Source: CAIXSC01 sp046349915
GTDB taxonomy: Bacteria > Planctomycetota > Planctomycetia > Pirellulales > Pirellulaceae
Reading direction: 5' to 3'
Length of the DNA: 64,000 nt
Assembly: GCA_046349915.1 (NCBI GenBank)
Contig: JAXMBL010000003.1
Coordinates: forward strand, 2,170,001 to 2,234,000
Shown here piece after piece: positions 26,657-35,332 of the stretch. The translations under genes and the position numbers were made by a program. Numbering within the stretch: position 1 is the first letter of the stretch; every line of letters starts with the position of its first letter. Under the pieces are notes generated by a model, which searched no databases, was not told the DNA's origin, and worked only from the letters and a program-made list of their open reading frames with translations.

Positions 26657-26782
26657 GCCCCGATATCAACGTTTGCTATTCGAGAATCCAACCTGCCGAC
26701 CCCTGGTATCCGAGCCTACCGACCGAGTTATCAGCTTGGCGGGCATTTGTTCATTTGCCTCTGGCGTCTGTCTCAAATCAGA

Positions 26783-26805
26783 GGGGCAGGTTGCAAACCT
26801 GCCCC
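26783..26805. repeat. Palindromic repeat, same family, copy 3 (variant centre)
   Basis: The arms GGGGCAGGTT and AACCTGCCCC flank the centre GCA instead of TTC/TT. The perfect 10-bp stem makes it a strong hairpin. Confidence 0.85.
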
Positions 26806-26818
26806 ACCTCAGGCTACC

Positions 26819-26840
26819 GGGCAGGTTGCAAACCTGCTCC
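26819..26840. repeat. Palindromic repeat, same family, copy 4
   Basis: GGGCAGGTT, GCA, AACCTGCTCC: the same arms with one mismatch. It is separated from copy 3 by only 13 bases. Confidence 0.8.
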
Positions 26841-27058
26841 ACTTACCGAACGAGCATCTAGCTGCCTCGTCTTCGAACTTCTTGGGAACTTTCCACAGGT
26901 CGGATGCGTCGAAGGGGCTGGTAGCTAGGGAGACGACCGTTTTTGCCGACGGTGGTTGAACTACACTGGTATAGGCGTGACGCGAGCGGTCGTGGAAAAC
27001 GAGCGGCCCGTGTTCGTCGCAACTCTTGTCTTGGTAGCAACTTAGTACGGGGTGGGTA

Positions 27059-30000
27059 ATGCGTCGTCACATCGTGGTCGCGCTGCTTTCGAGCGTTTTG
27101 GGGCTGGGCATCCTGGGCGGCGAAGGGGCAACCGGCCTGATTCCCCGCATCGGCGTGGATGGCGACATTCAGGGGAGGCCAGTAGGACGACTTTTCGCGG
27201 GCGAGATTGGATTTAGCGAAGAATTTGCGCTGGCGACCGACCGTTCGGTCCCACTGAAACAACTGATTCCTGGCACCGAAGATTACTACTACTACCACTC
27301 GCTTCACCACCTCAGTCTGGAACAGTACGACAAGGTGCGCGAGATCATGACGCCGTGGCTCGCTCGCTACCAGCGAACGCCTCGCTTGGTCGAAGTCGAG
27401 ATGCGACTGGCGCTGCTCAGCTATCCGCAGGACAAAGGCAAGACGCTCGCCTACCTGCGTCAACGCTTGGGACTGGCTCTCAATCATCAGCGAGAGGTGA
27501 TCGGCGCCGTCCCCGATCTGCCGACTTCGTTCGATAACAAACTGGTTTCGCGCGAAGCACTGCTGGAGCAGGCGTTTCGCGACGACGCATTGACCAGTCG
27601 ACTGGAAGACGCCGCTCTATTCTGGTTGGCATCCCAGCCGCTCAACGCCGATCGTCGTCGACACCTCTTGCAACGACTCACGCTCCCCGACGTGCCCAAC
27701 TTGGTCTCGTTGGTGATCGATGACCTGAATCATGTGAATTCGGGCGGGTTCGGTTCGCATCCCATCCACTCTCAACTCACCCTAGAACAACTGGATCAGT
27801 GCGCGATTCGCAAAGCCGACCTGCTAAGCAATTCCAACTTCGTCAACGCCTACCTCGGCAAACTCGCCCCCGGTCCCGATGACGACTGGTTGGGCGATGT
27901 TACGGTGCGCGAAGCGTATCTCGACCGCCTGTGGACCTTCGTCTCCAAGCTCGACCCCGTCTTCAATTCCTTGAAGGCCCACGTTCTTTACCATCGACTT
28001 GCGTCGGATCGAGTCAAAGGTGTTTACGATCGAGCTCGCTTCCTGACCTATCTGAAACTGCCGCGTGCGTTGCCCTACATGTCCGAGAAGTATTTGCGGC
28101 GGGACGAAAACCGGGGATCGGCGGCCGACATCAACGCCGACTTCAGCAGTCTCACTCGCATGCCGCCGATCGGTAACGACGAACCGCTGGTGCGCGATTT
28201 TCTCGAGCGATTTCTGATCGAGGCCGCGGACGCCAAGGAGTTCGATCCGTATTTGAACGACGTCTATCTCCGCCATTTCTTCGCATCGACGAAGATCGTT
28301 CATGGATTGGGCGAGCCCGAGCGGTGGGCGTCGCTGCTCCCTCCCGAGTTGTATCAGCAACTGAAGGACCGTGTCGATCTCGACTTTGCTCCGACCAACA
28401 AGACGCGATTTGCGGTCGACGAACCCGTGACGCTCGATCTGTTCGTCAAGAACGTGCCGACGCTGATCGTCAAGGTCTTCGAGATCAACACCACGAACTA
28501 CTATCGCAGTGAGCAGCGCGAGGTCGATACCGACATCAACCTGGACGGGTTGGTGGCGAATCAAGAGATGACTCACAAGTATGCTGAACCTTCCGTGCGC
28601 CGACTCTCGCGTCGCTTCGAATTCCCTCAATTGAAAAAGTCCGGCGTGTATGTGATCGACTTCATCGGCAATGGCCAAAGCAGCCGCGCGCTGGTGCGCA
28701 AAGGCCGCCTGCGTCACTTGGTCAGCACCACTCCCCTGGGGCAGCGATTTACGATCCTTGACGAACTGAATCGCCCGGTCCCGGCTGCTCGTCTGTGGTT
28801 GGCTGGTCGCGAATACCTGCCCGAGAAGAATGGCTCGATCCTGGTGCCCTTCAGCGCGACTCCAGGACGACGGACGATCGTGCTCAGTCACGGCGATCTT
28901 TCCTCGCTCGACGCCTTCCAGCACGAGTCGGAAAATGTCTCGCTCGTGGCCGGATTCCATGTGGAACGCGAGTCGCTTTTGGCGCGACGCAAAGCTCGCG
29001 TGGTCATTCGCCCCGGCGTCTACGTCAACGGAACGCCCGTCTCGATTAAGACTTTGCAAAAGGTCCGTCTGACGATTATCTCGACCGACCATGCGGGCGT
29101 CTCCACCTCGATGGAGATCCCCGAGGTCGAACTGTTTGAGGATCGCGAGACGACGCATGAGTTTGTTGTGCCGAGTCGACTCGCAAAACTGGATTTCGTG
29201 CTGAACGCTCAAGCGGAGGTGCGCAGTCTCGGCAAGAAGGTCGATTTGCGGGCCGAGGAATCGCTCACGGTGAACGCGATCGACCGCACGGACAAAATCG
29301 AGGATCTCCATTTCCTGAAGATTGGCGATCAGTACGCCATCGATCTGCTGGGACGAACGGGTGAATCGAAGGCTGGGCGAGCCGTCCATCTGACCCTGAA
29401 GCACGGCGACTTCACCGTGCCTACTCAGGTCACTTTGAAGACCGATCCGCTGGGGCGAGTTTCCTTGGGGAAGCTGACGGGCATTGTGTCGATCACGGCG
29501 ACGGGTCCCGAGGGGACTCAGCATACATGGTCGCCCTTGCTTGACGCCCATACGTATCCCCAATCGCTTCATGCCCGCACGGGCGATCCGTTGTCGGTTC
29601 CCTATCTGGGCAAGGCAGGCGAGCCGACTCGGGAGGAGCTTGCGCTGTTCGAGCTTCGCGGCAACATGATGGTCGCCGACCGATTCGCCGCCCTGTCGGT
29701 CCAGGATGGCATGGTGCATTTGAATAAGCTGACGCCGGGCGATTACGACCTGTGGCTGAAGTATGCGAAGACTCGCATCCGCGTGCGAGTCGTCACCGGC
29801 GAGAAACAAGGGGCCTACGTCCTGGGGAAATTGCGTCAGTTGGAAACTCGCCCTCTTCTTCCCTTACAGATCGAAACGTTGGCGGTGCGGAACGACTCGC
29901 TCTCGATCAAGCTGCGTAACGCGTCGAAGTTCGCGCGAGTTCATGTGTTCGCGGACCGCTATCACCCCGATCCTGTCGCGTATGCTGGCTTGAGTAAAGT

Positions 30001-33000
30001 GCGCGACGCGGAACCGTATGCGTTTGTGGCGGGCCGAGTCGATTCGGTTTACATCACAGGTCGGAATATTGGCGACGAGTATCGCTATATTCTGGATCGC
30101 AAGCAGGCTCGCAAATTCCCTGGCAGCATGTTGGAACGTCCGTCGCTGCTATTGAATCCTTGGGCCGTTCGCTCGACCGAGACGGGGCGAGTCGACGCTC
30201 AAGGGGGCGAGGCCTACATGAAGCGCCAGAGCGTGGAGGAATCGGCGGCTGATCGCATGGTAGCGAGTGGGGGAGGGATGGCGGCCGAAGCTGGCTTTGC
30301 GAACCTCGATTTCTTGAGCGAGTCGGCCTTTGTCCTGCTGAATCTGGTCGCGAACGAGAAGGGGGAAATCACCCTCCCCTTGAAGTCGCTCGGGGCTCAC
30401 CAGCACTTTCATGTCGTCGCCGTCGATCCGCTGCAAGCCACGTATCGTTCGTTGGCGGTCGCCGAACCTGCCTCGCAGATGCTCGATCTGCGATTGGCGG
30501 AAGGGCTCGACCCCAAGGGACATTTCACTCAACAGAAGCAGACAACGGTCGTTTCGGCGGGGCAAGAATTTCAGCTGGCTGACCTCACCGCCAGTCGTTT
30601 CGAAGTCTACGACAGTCTTGCTCGCGTCTACGCCCTCTACACCACGCTCAGCAAAGATCCGAAATTGGCCGAGTTCTCGTTCATCGTGGAATGGCACAAG
30701 CTGAAACTCGACGAGAAACAAGCTCGTTACTCGAAGTATGCGTGCCACGAACTGAATTACTTCTTGCTGCGAAAGGACCCCGAGTTTTTCCAAACGGTGG
30801 TGAAGCCTTACTTGGCCAACAAGAAGGACAAGACCTTCCTGGATCACTGGCTCCTGAGCAGCGATATGACGAGCTATTTGGCGCCTTGGAGCCATAGCCA
30901 ACTGAATATTGCCGAGCGGATCCTGTTGGGGGAACGTATCGCCGCCGAGAGACCACGCGCCTTGCGGCACGTCAGCGATCTGTTCCAGACGCTGCCGCCG
31001 AATATCGACGAGGCGATTCGGTTGTTCGATACGGCCGTCCGTGGCAGCGAGTTGGATGCCAATAGTGCGTTGCCGATGTTGGTTGATTCGACGAGACGCC
31101 AACTCGATGAGCGAGCCAAAGAGGCTTCCGACAGATTAGCCGAAGCTCCAGTTCCCGCACCGGCCGCGGAGCCTGCCGCGGTCGCGGCCACTGGCGCCTT
31201 GCCGCCGGGTGCGGCGGGAGGGCTGGAAGGGCGGTTCGGCGGCATGGCGGGCCGAGGCGGCATGGCGCGGCCGCAGCTCGAGGCCAAAAAAGCCGAGATG
31301 GATTTGGAGCGCAAGTCAGGGGCCCGTGACGGCGACGCACGGCGCGATTGGCGTGAGAAGGGGAGCAGTGACCAGATTGGCGCTGTCGTTGAGGAACGCC
31401 TGCGTGAACGGCAGTTGATGTTCGAACAGACGGAAGCCGAAGTCGCAGCCAAAGTGCGACAGCTCTACCGCAAACTCGATCCCACCATGGAATGGGCCGA
31501 GAACAACTATTACCACTTGCCGATCACCGAGCAGCATGCGGGGTTGATCACGGTCAATTCGTTCTGGAAAGACTACGCGGGGCGGAACGCGGCCCAGCCG
31601 TTCCTGTCACAGAACTTCGCCGCCGCCTCGCGTAACTTTACCGAAATGATGCTGGCGTTGGCCGTTCTCGATCTGCCGTTCGAGGCGCCCAAGCACGAAA
31701 CCAAGATCGAAGGACGCAAACTGACCCTAAAGACCGGCGGACCGGTCGTCGTCTTCCACGAAGAGGTGAAAGCGGCCAAGCCTGCGGCGGGGACCGCGAC
31801 GATTCTGGCGAGCCAGAACTTCTTCCGGCACGGAGATCGGCACCGTCAGGAAAACGGCGAGCAATTCGACAAGTATGTGACCGAAGAGTTTTTGACGCAG
31901 GTCATCTACGGTTGCCAAGTGGTGGTGACCAATCCCACGTCGACTCGCCAGAAACTGGCCGTGTTGACTCAGATCCCCTTGGGATCGATGCCGGTCATGA
32001 ATGCTCAGGCTACCAAGACCACGTACCTGACGCTCGAGCCGTACCATACGCAGACAGTCGAGTATCACTTTTACTTCCCCGGACCGGGCGCATTTGCTCA
32101 CTTCCCCGTCCATGTCGCGCGGAACGAAGAGTTGGTCGCGTCGACGTCGCCATTTGTGTTCCGCGTGGTTAAGGAACCGACCAAAGTGGACGCCGCTTCG
32201 TGGGATTATGTTTCGCAAAATGGTACTAACGACGAAGTGTTGGCGTTCCTGGAAAAGAGCAACGTTCAGCAGTTGAACCTGGAACGAATGGCTTTCCGAC
32301 TCCGCGATAAGGCGTATTTCGAGAAGGCGACGAAGCTGTTGGCCGATCGCCATGTCTTCCATCCCGCGGTCTGGTCGTATGCCTTGCTGCATGACCTCCC
32401 GGGGGCGATTCAAGAGTACTTGCGGCACAACGACACGGTGATCAACGAGTGCGGCGGGCGATTGAGCAGCCCGCTATTGGTCATCGATCCCATCGAACGA
32501 CGCTCGTACGAGCATCTCGAGTACAAGCCACTCGTTAACGCTCGAGCCCATGCTTTGGGCAAGCGGCGGCAGATTGTGAATGATCGCTTCCACGCTCAGT
32601 ACCATGCCTTGCTGAAGCAGTTGAGCTATCAGCGGACATTAACCGACGACGATTGGCTGACGGTCACGTATTACTTGCTGCTGCAAGATCGCGTGGAAGA
32701 AGCTCTCGATGCGTTCGGTCATGTTGATCCCGCGAAGGCGGCTACTCGCCTGCAGTACGACTACTGTAGCGCGTATCTCGCGCTGTTCGCCGAGGACCTG
32801 GCGAAAGCCCGCGAGATCGCCGCGCGTCATGCCAAACATCCGGTGGATCGCTGGCGCCATACGTTTGCGACCGTGCTGGCTCAGATCGACGAGGCGGAAG
32901 GTAAAGCGACGTCGACCATCGATCAAGACGATCGCACTCAGCAGCAGACGCAGTTGGCGGCGACCGAGCCGGCGCTCGATTTCTCCGTCGAATCAGGCCA

Positions 33001-33541
33001 AGTGAATCTGAAGTATCAGAACGTACGCTCGGCGACGGTGAACTACTATGTGATGGATGTCGAACTGTTGTTCAGTCGCAACCCGTTCGTTCAGCAGTTC
33101 AGTGGTCAGTTCTCGGCGATCCGCCCCAATCATACGCAGACGCTGGAACTTCCGGCGGACAAGGTCACGCTGAAGGCGCCCCTGCCCGAGTCGCTTCAGA
33201 ACCGCAATGTGTTGGTCGAGATCGTGGCCGGTGGACTGACCAAGTCGCAGGCCTACTACGCGAACTCGTTGTCGTTGCAGGTGATCGAGAACTACGGGCA
33301 GATTCGCGTGACGCACGTGGGGACTGGCAAGCCGGTCTCGAAGGCGTACGTCAAAGTGTATGCTCGCACGGCCAGCGGCGAGGTGAAGTTCTACAAGGAC
33401 GGTTACACCGACCTGCGAGGCCGCTTCGAGTACGCGTCGCTCAGCACCCCCGATCTGGAAACGGCTGCTCGCTTCTCAATCCTGGTATTGAGTGACGAGC
33501 ATGGCGCGACGGTCCGCGAAGCAGGAGTGCCTCAACGGTAA
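27059..33541 (+). CDS. Giant secreted alpha-2-macroglobulin-like protein, 2160 aa
   Basis: I do not recognise a named family with certainty. A signal peptide (MRRHIVVALLSSVLGLGILGG) is followed by a helical, repeat-like region to about residue 430. The segment TRFAVDEPVTLDLFVKNVPTLIVKVFEINT (in two parts) looks like the MG2-type start of macroglobulin domains. Several beta-sandwich units follow to about residue 1040. Residues about 1360-1440 are an Ala/Pro/Gly-rich linker (GGLEGRFGGMAGRGGMARP) followed by a charged coiled coil. Further beta domains (LTLEPYHTQTVEYHFYFPGPGAFAHFPV) and helical repeats end the protein. No CxEQ thioester motif is visible, so a protease-trapping role is not shown. 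It stands alone, with its own ribosome site. Confidence 0.75.
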   Translation: MRRHIVVALLSSVLGLGILGGEGATGLIPRIGVDGDIQGRPVGRLFAGEIGFSEEFALATDRSVPLKQLIPGTEDYYYYHSLHHLSLEQYDKVREIMTPWLARYQRTPRLVEVEMRLALLSYPQDKGKTLAYLRQRLGLALNHQREVIGAVPDLPTSFDNKLVSREALLEQAFRDDALTSRLEDAALFWLASQPLNADRRRHLLQRLTLPDVPNLVSLVIDDLNHVNSGGFGSHPIHSQLTLEQLDQCAIRKADLLSNSNFVNAYLGKLAPGPDDDWLGDVTVREAYLDRLWTFVSKLDPVFNSLKAHVLYHRLASDRVKGVYDRARFLTYLKLPRALPYMSEKYLRRDENRGSAADINADFSSLTRMPPIGNDEPLVRDFLERFLIEAADAKEFDPYLNDVYLRHFFASTKIVHGLGEPERWASLLPPELYQQLKDRVDLDFAPTNKTRFAVDEPVTLDLFVKNVPTLIVKVFEINTTNYYRSEQREVDTDINLDGLVANQEMTHKYAEPSVRRLSRRFEFPQLKKSGVYVIDFIGNGQSSRALVRKGRLRHLVSTTPLGQRFTILDELNRPVPAARLWLAGREYLPEKNGSILVPFSATPGRRTIVLSHGDLSSLDAFQHESENVSLVAGFHVERESLLARRKARVVIRPGVYVNGTPVSIKTLQKVRLTIISTDHAGVSTSMEIPEVELFEDRETTHEFVVPSRLAKLDFVLNAQAEVRSLGKKVDLRAEESLTVNAIDRTDKIEDLHFLKIGDQYAIDLLGRTGESKAGRAVHLTLKHGDFTVPTQVTLKTDPLGRVSLGKLTGIVSITATGPEGTQHTWSPLLDAHTYPQSLHARTGDPLSVPYLGKAGEPTREELALFELRGNMMVADRFAALSVQDGMVHLNKLTPGDYDLWLKYAKTRIRVRVVTGEKQGAYVLGKLRQLETRPLLPLQIETLAVRNDSLSIKLRNASKFARVHVFADRYHPDPVAYAGLSKVRDAEPYAFVAGRVDSVYITGRNIGDEYRYILDRKQARKFPGSMLERPSLLLNPWAVRSTETGRVDAQGGEAYMKRQSVEESAADRMVASGGGMAAEAGFANLDFLSESAFVLLNLVANEKGEITLPLKSLGAHQHFHVVAVDPLQATYRSLAVAEPASQMLDLRLAEGLDPKGHFTQQKQTTVVSAGQEFQLADLTASRFEVYDSLARVYALYTTLSKDPKLAEFSFIVEWHKLKLDEKQARYSKYACHELNYFLLRKDPEFFQTVVKPYLANKKDKTFLDHWLLSSDMTSYLAPWSHSQLNIAERILLGERIAAERPRALRHVSDLFQTLPPNIDEAIRLFDTAVRGSELDANSALPMLVDSTRRQLDERAKEASDRLAEAPVPAPAAEPAAVAATGALPPGAAGGLEGRFGGMAGRGGMARPQLEAKKAEMDLERKSGARDGDARRDWREKGSSDQIGAVVEERLRERQLMFEQTEAEVAAKVRQLYRKLDPTMEWAENNYYHLPITEQHAGLITVNSFWKDYAGRNAAQPFLSQNFAAASRNFTEMMLALAVLDLPFEAPKHETKIEGRKLTLKTGGPVVVFHEEVKAAKPAAGTATILASQNFFRHGDRHRQENGEQFDKYVTEEFLTQVIYGCQVVVTNPTSTRQKLAVLTQIPLGSMPVMNAQATKTTYLTLEPYHTQTVEYHFYFPGPGAFAHFPVHVARNEELVASTSPFVFRVVKEPTKVDAASWDYVSQNGTNDEVLAFLEKSNVQQLNLERMAFRLRDKAYFEKATKLLADRHVFHPAVWSYALLHDLPGAIQEYLRHNDTVINECGGRLSSPLLVIDPIERRSYEHLEYKPLVNARAHALGKRRQIVNDRFHAQYHALLKQLSYQRTLTDDDWLTVTYYLLLQDRVEEALDAFGHVDPAKAATRLQYDYCSAYLALFAEDLAKAREIAARHAKHPVDRWRHTFATVLAQIDEAEGKATSTIDQDDRTQQQTQLAATEPALDFSVESGQVNLKYQNVRSATVNYYVMDVELLFSRNPFVQQFSGQFSAIRPNHTQTLELPADKVTLKAPLPESLQNRNVLVEIVAGGLTKSQAYYANSLSLQVIENYGQIRVTHVGTGKPVSKAYVKVYARTASGEVKFYKDGYTDLRGRFEYASLSTPDLETAARFSILVLSDEHGATVREAGVPQR

Positions 33542-33556
33542 CGGAAGTCCCAATCC

Positions 33557-33592
33557 CCCCCTGCTCCCCAAGCTTGCTTGGGGAGCAGGGGG
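33557..33592. repeat. Long perfect hairpin with CCCCAAGC/GCTTGGGG core
   Basis: CCCCCTGCTCCCCAAGC and its exact complement face each other over a 2-base top, giving up to 17 paired bases. It begins 15 bp after the stop of the giant gene and could terminate transcription. The core recurs at 36931-36948, on the far side of the mobile island. Confidence 0.9.
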
Positions 33593-33632
33593 CCGGGGAG
33601 TGAGCGACGGTCTTAATTCTTGTCAACAACTG

Positions 33633-33654
33633 ATTCAAAAAGACATTTTTGAAT
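33633..33654. terminator. Hairpin with A/T arms between convergent genes
   Basis: ATTCAAAAA, GACA, TTTTTGAAT: a perfect 9-bp stem with a 4-base loop. The A/T tracts sit in the arms, so it would offer a T-run in both directions. It lies between the convergent giant gene and the IS110 transposase gene. Confidence 0.5.
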
Positions 33655-33691
33655 TCCTTCGTGGAGTGTGAAGTAGTGCAACTCATGCTCC

Positions 33692-33709
33692 TTGGGGGCC
33701 AGCCCCCAA
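33692..33709. repeat. G/C-rich hairpin TTGGGGG/CCCCCAA
   Basis: The perfect 7-bp stem TTGGGGG / CCCCCAA has a CCAG loop and is followed by another C-run and G-run. It is the third hairpin in the gap next to the IS110 element. The role is unknown. Confidence 0.6.
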
Positions 33710-33876
33710 ACCCCCGGGATTTTGGGAGGCATGGACTCGGGTGTTCAAGGTTCTTGTCGACGTGAAAGTGATGGGGTATCGTAGCGCGTGCTCGACGAAA
33801 CGGAGCGAGGCTCTGTGGGGACACAATCTGGCAAGGGATAGTCGAGTCGAGGGTGCGTCAAGGACGCCGTGTCGTC

Positions 33877-34851
33877 TCAGGGTTGACCTGGGACGATCTT
33901 TTCATTGCTCCAGAGCACATCATTCTTGATTAGCGTGTTCAGGATTGTGAGCAGCTTCCGCATGCAGGCAACCAGCGCTGCTTCTTGGCTTTGCCACGAG
34001 CGAGTAGGTGTTGGTAGTGCGCGCCGGATTCTCTCGTTGCGGCACGTGGCGACCAAGGTGGCCATGTAGAGAACGCGTCGCACATGCACGCGGCCTCCCA
34101 TCACAAAACGCTGTCCCTTCCAGGTTCCCGAGTCGCGATTGATCGGCGCGACGCCCACCAGCTTGGCGATCTGCTCGCGATTCAGTTTCCCCAGTTCGGG
34201 AAGGTCGGCGAGGATCGTGCTGATGGTGACGGCGCCGACTCCCTGCACGGAGTTCAAGATTTCGACCTTGCGCGCATTAACCGTGTCCGCGGCGACGCAT
34301 TTCTCGAGCCGCGAATCGAGCACTTTTAGCTGCTTTTTCAGGGATTCCAGCGTCTGGCGAATGTAATCCTTGACCTCGTGATCTCCGGTCTGGAGCAACC
34401 GGTTGGACTCCTGATTGATGAGGTCCAGAAGTTGTGCACGACGGGTCACCAACGCGGCGATCTTCTCCTCGGCTTCGGACTTGGCGACCATGGGCGCGGG
34501 CTTCACGACTTGGCCGAAGGTCGCGATGACCTCCGCATCAATCGAGTCTGTCTTAGCGTCCCGGCCGATCCCCTTGGCGAAGTCGCGGACCTGTCGCGGA
34601 TTGACGACCGCGACCGCAATCTGACGTTCTCCCAGCACTCTGACCAACGTCGACTCGTAGCCGCCCGTGGCCTCCATCACGACCAACACTCGGGACTTGT
34701 GCTTGAGCACCTTCACCAACTCACGGACTATGGCGTCGGTGGAGTTGTCGATCGTGAGACGCGTCTTCGAGTCGGGGAGAAAAACGTCCAACTGAGACTT
34801 CGACACATCGACGCCTACGAACAACGCAAACGACTCAGCTTCGTTCTTCAT
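33877..34851 (-). CDS. IS110-family transposase (DEDD recombinase)
   Basis: The product has 324 residues and looks intact. The N-terminal RuvC-like DEDD domain shows VGVDVSKSQLDVFL (Asp), VMEATGGYES (Glu) and DAKTDSIDAEVIA (two Asp). A coiled coil joins it to the C-terminal transposase_20 domain: VQGVGAVTISTILADLPELG, then INRDSGTWKGQRFVMGGR, which contains the likely catalytic serine, and VRRVLYMATLVA. IS110 elements move by a bridge-RNA-guided recombinase and have no ordinary terminal inverted repeats. The start ATG has an AGGATGGGAT site upstream. A long non-coding leader (34852-35332) lies 5' of the gene. The element sits directly behind a broken DDE transposase. Confidence 0.95.
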   Translation of the reverse strand: MKNEAESFALFVGVDVSKSQLDVFLPDSKTRLTIDNSTDAIVRELVKVLKHKSRVLVVMEATGGYESTLVRVLGERQIAVAVVNPRQVRDFAKGIGRDAKTDSIDAEVIATFGQVVKPAPMVAKSEAEEKIAALVTRRAQLLDLINQESNRLLQTGDHEVKDYIRQTLESLKKQLKVLDSRLEKCVAADTVNARKVEILNSVQGVGAVTISTILADLPELGKLNREQIAKLVGVAPINRDSGTWKGQRFVMGGRVHVRRVLYMATLVATCRNERIRRALPTPTRSWQSQEAALVACMRKLLTILNTLIKNDVLWSNEKIVPGQP

Positions 34852-35332
34852 TACATCCCATCCTAGTTAATTCGAGCTGGCCGGAGCCGCTCATGCGACG
34901 GTGCGGGTTTGAAATGAACGGCTTGCGATCCAGCTCACCCACGGCCTTAGCGCCAAGGGGCGGTCGATCTACAATCCGTCGCTCTTCGCCAGTGCACCTA
35001 GCGAAGAATGTTCGTCCAGCGGAGAGGTTCGTGAATGACCTTCCGCGTGTCAACTACTCAGATACTAGGGGCGGATCGCGTGGGCAGCGGAGCACCGGCC
35101 CGCAGCAACTCTGTGCGTTGATTCACGCACTACTCGCTGAGCGTGGCGCCAAGGTTCTCGGTGACTGAGACCGGTGTTCGTGATGAACGTTTGGTCGTTC
35201 CCCTCCCCCTCGATCTGGGATGATAAAAGCAGGGGCTAACTTGCCCATTTCCTATTGATTTTAGGTGGGGAATCTGTTGCGCTACGAAGTAGATTCCAAG
35301 TCCAGGGGGGATTGCGGAAAAGGAGTACCGCT
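34852..35332 (-). ncRNA. Candidate IS110 left-end non-coding region (possible bridge RNA)
   Basis: About 480 bp between the IS110 transposase start and the start of the neighbouring broken transposase carry no convincing gene. In the IS110 subgroup the bridge RNA is transcribed from such a 5' non-coding end. The stretch has several self-complementary parts, for example GTGCGTTGATTCACGCAC at 35114-35131. The exact RNA ends, its loops and the element boundary cannot be fixed from one copy. The part beyond about 35230 probably belongs to the neighbour. Confidence 0.4.

Larger units (their letters stand above)
26559..27058. other. 500-bp gene-free region with four palindromes upstream of the giant gene
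   Basis: No convincing reading frame was found here. The stretch holds four copies of a palindrome (listed separately) and then about 215 bp of ordinary sequence up to the start of the 2160-residue protein gene. The GGGGTGGG just before the ATG at 27059 serves as ribosome site. A promoter for the giant gene probably lies between 26850 and 27050, but no clear -35/-10 pair can be read with confidence. Confidence 0.6.
33542..33876. other. 335-bp gene-free junction between giant gene and IS110
   Basis: No reading frame here looks real. The segment contains three separate hairpins (33557, 33633 and 33692). It probably includes the short right end of the IS110 element just below 33877. The exact element end cannot be fixed without a second copy or an empty site. 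Confidence 0.6.

Noticed and set aside
27824..29809. A 661-codon minus-strand frame inside the giant gene
   Set aside because: No domain or start signal, and the plus-strand frame is continuous over 6.5 kb with a signal peptide.
34893..35168. A 91-codon plus-strand frame in the IS110 leader
   Set aside because: No ribosome site or similarity; the position fits a non-coding element end better.
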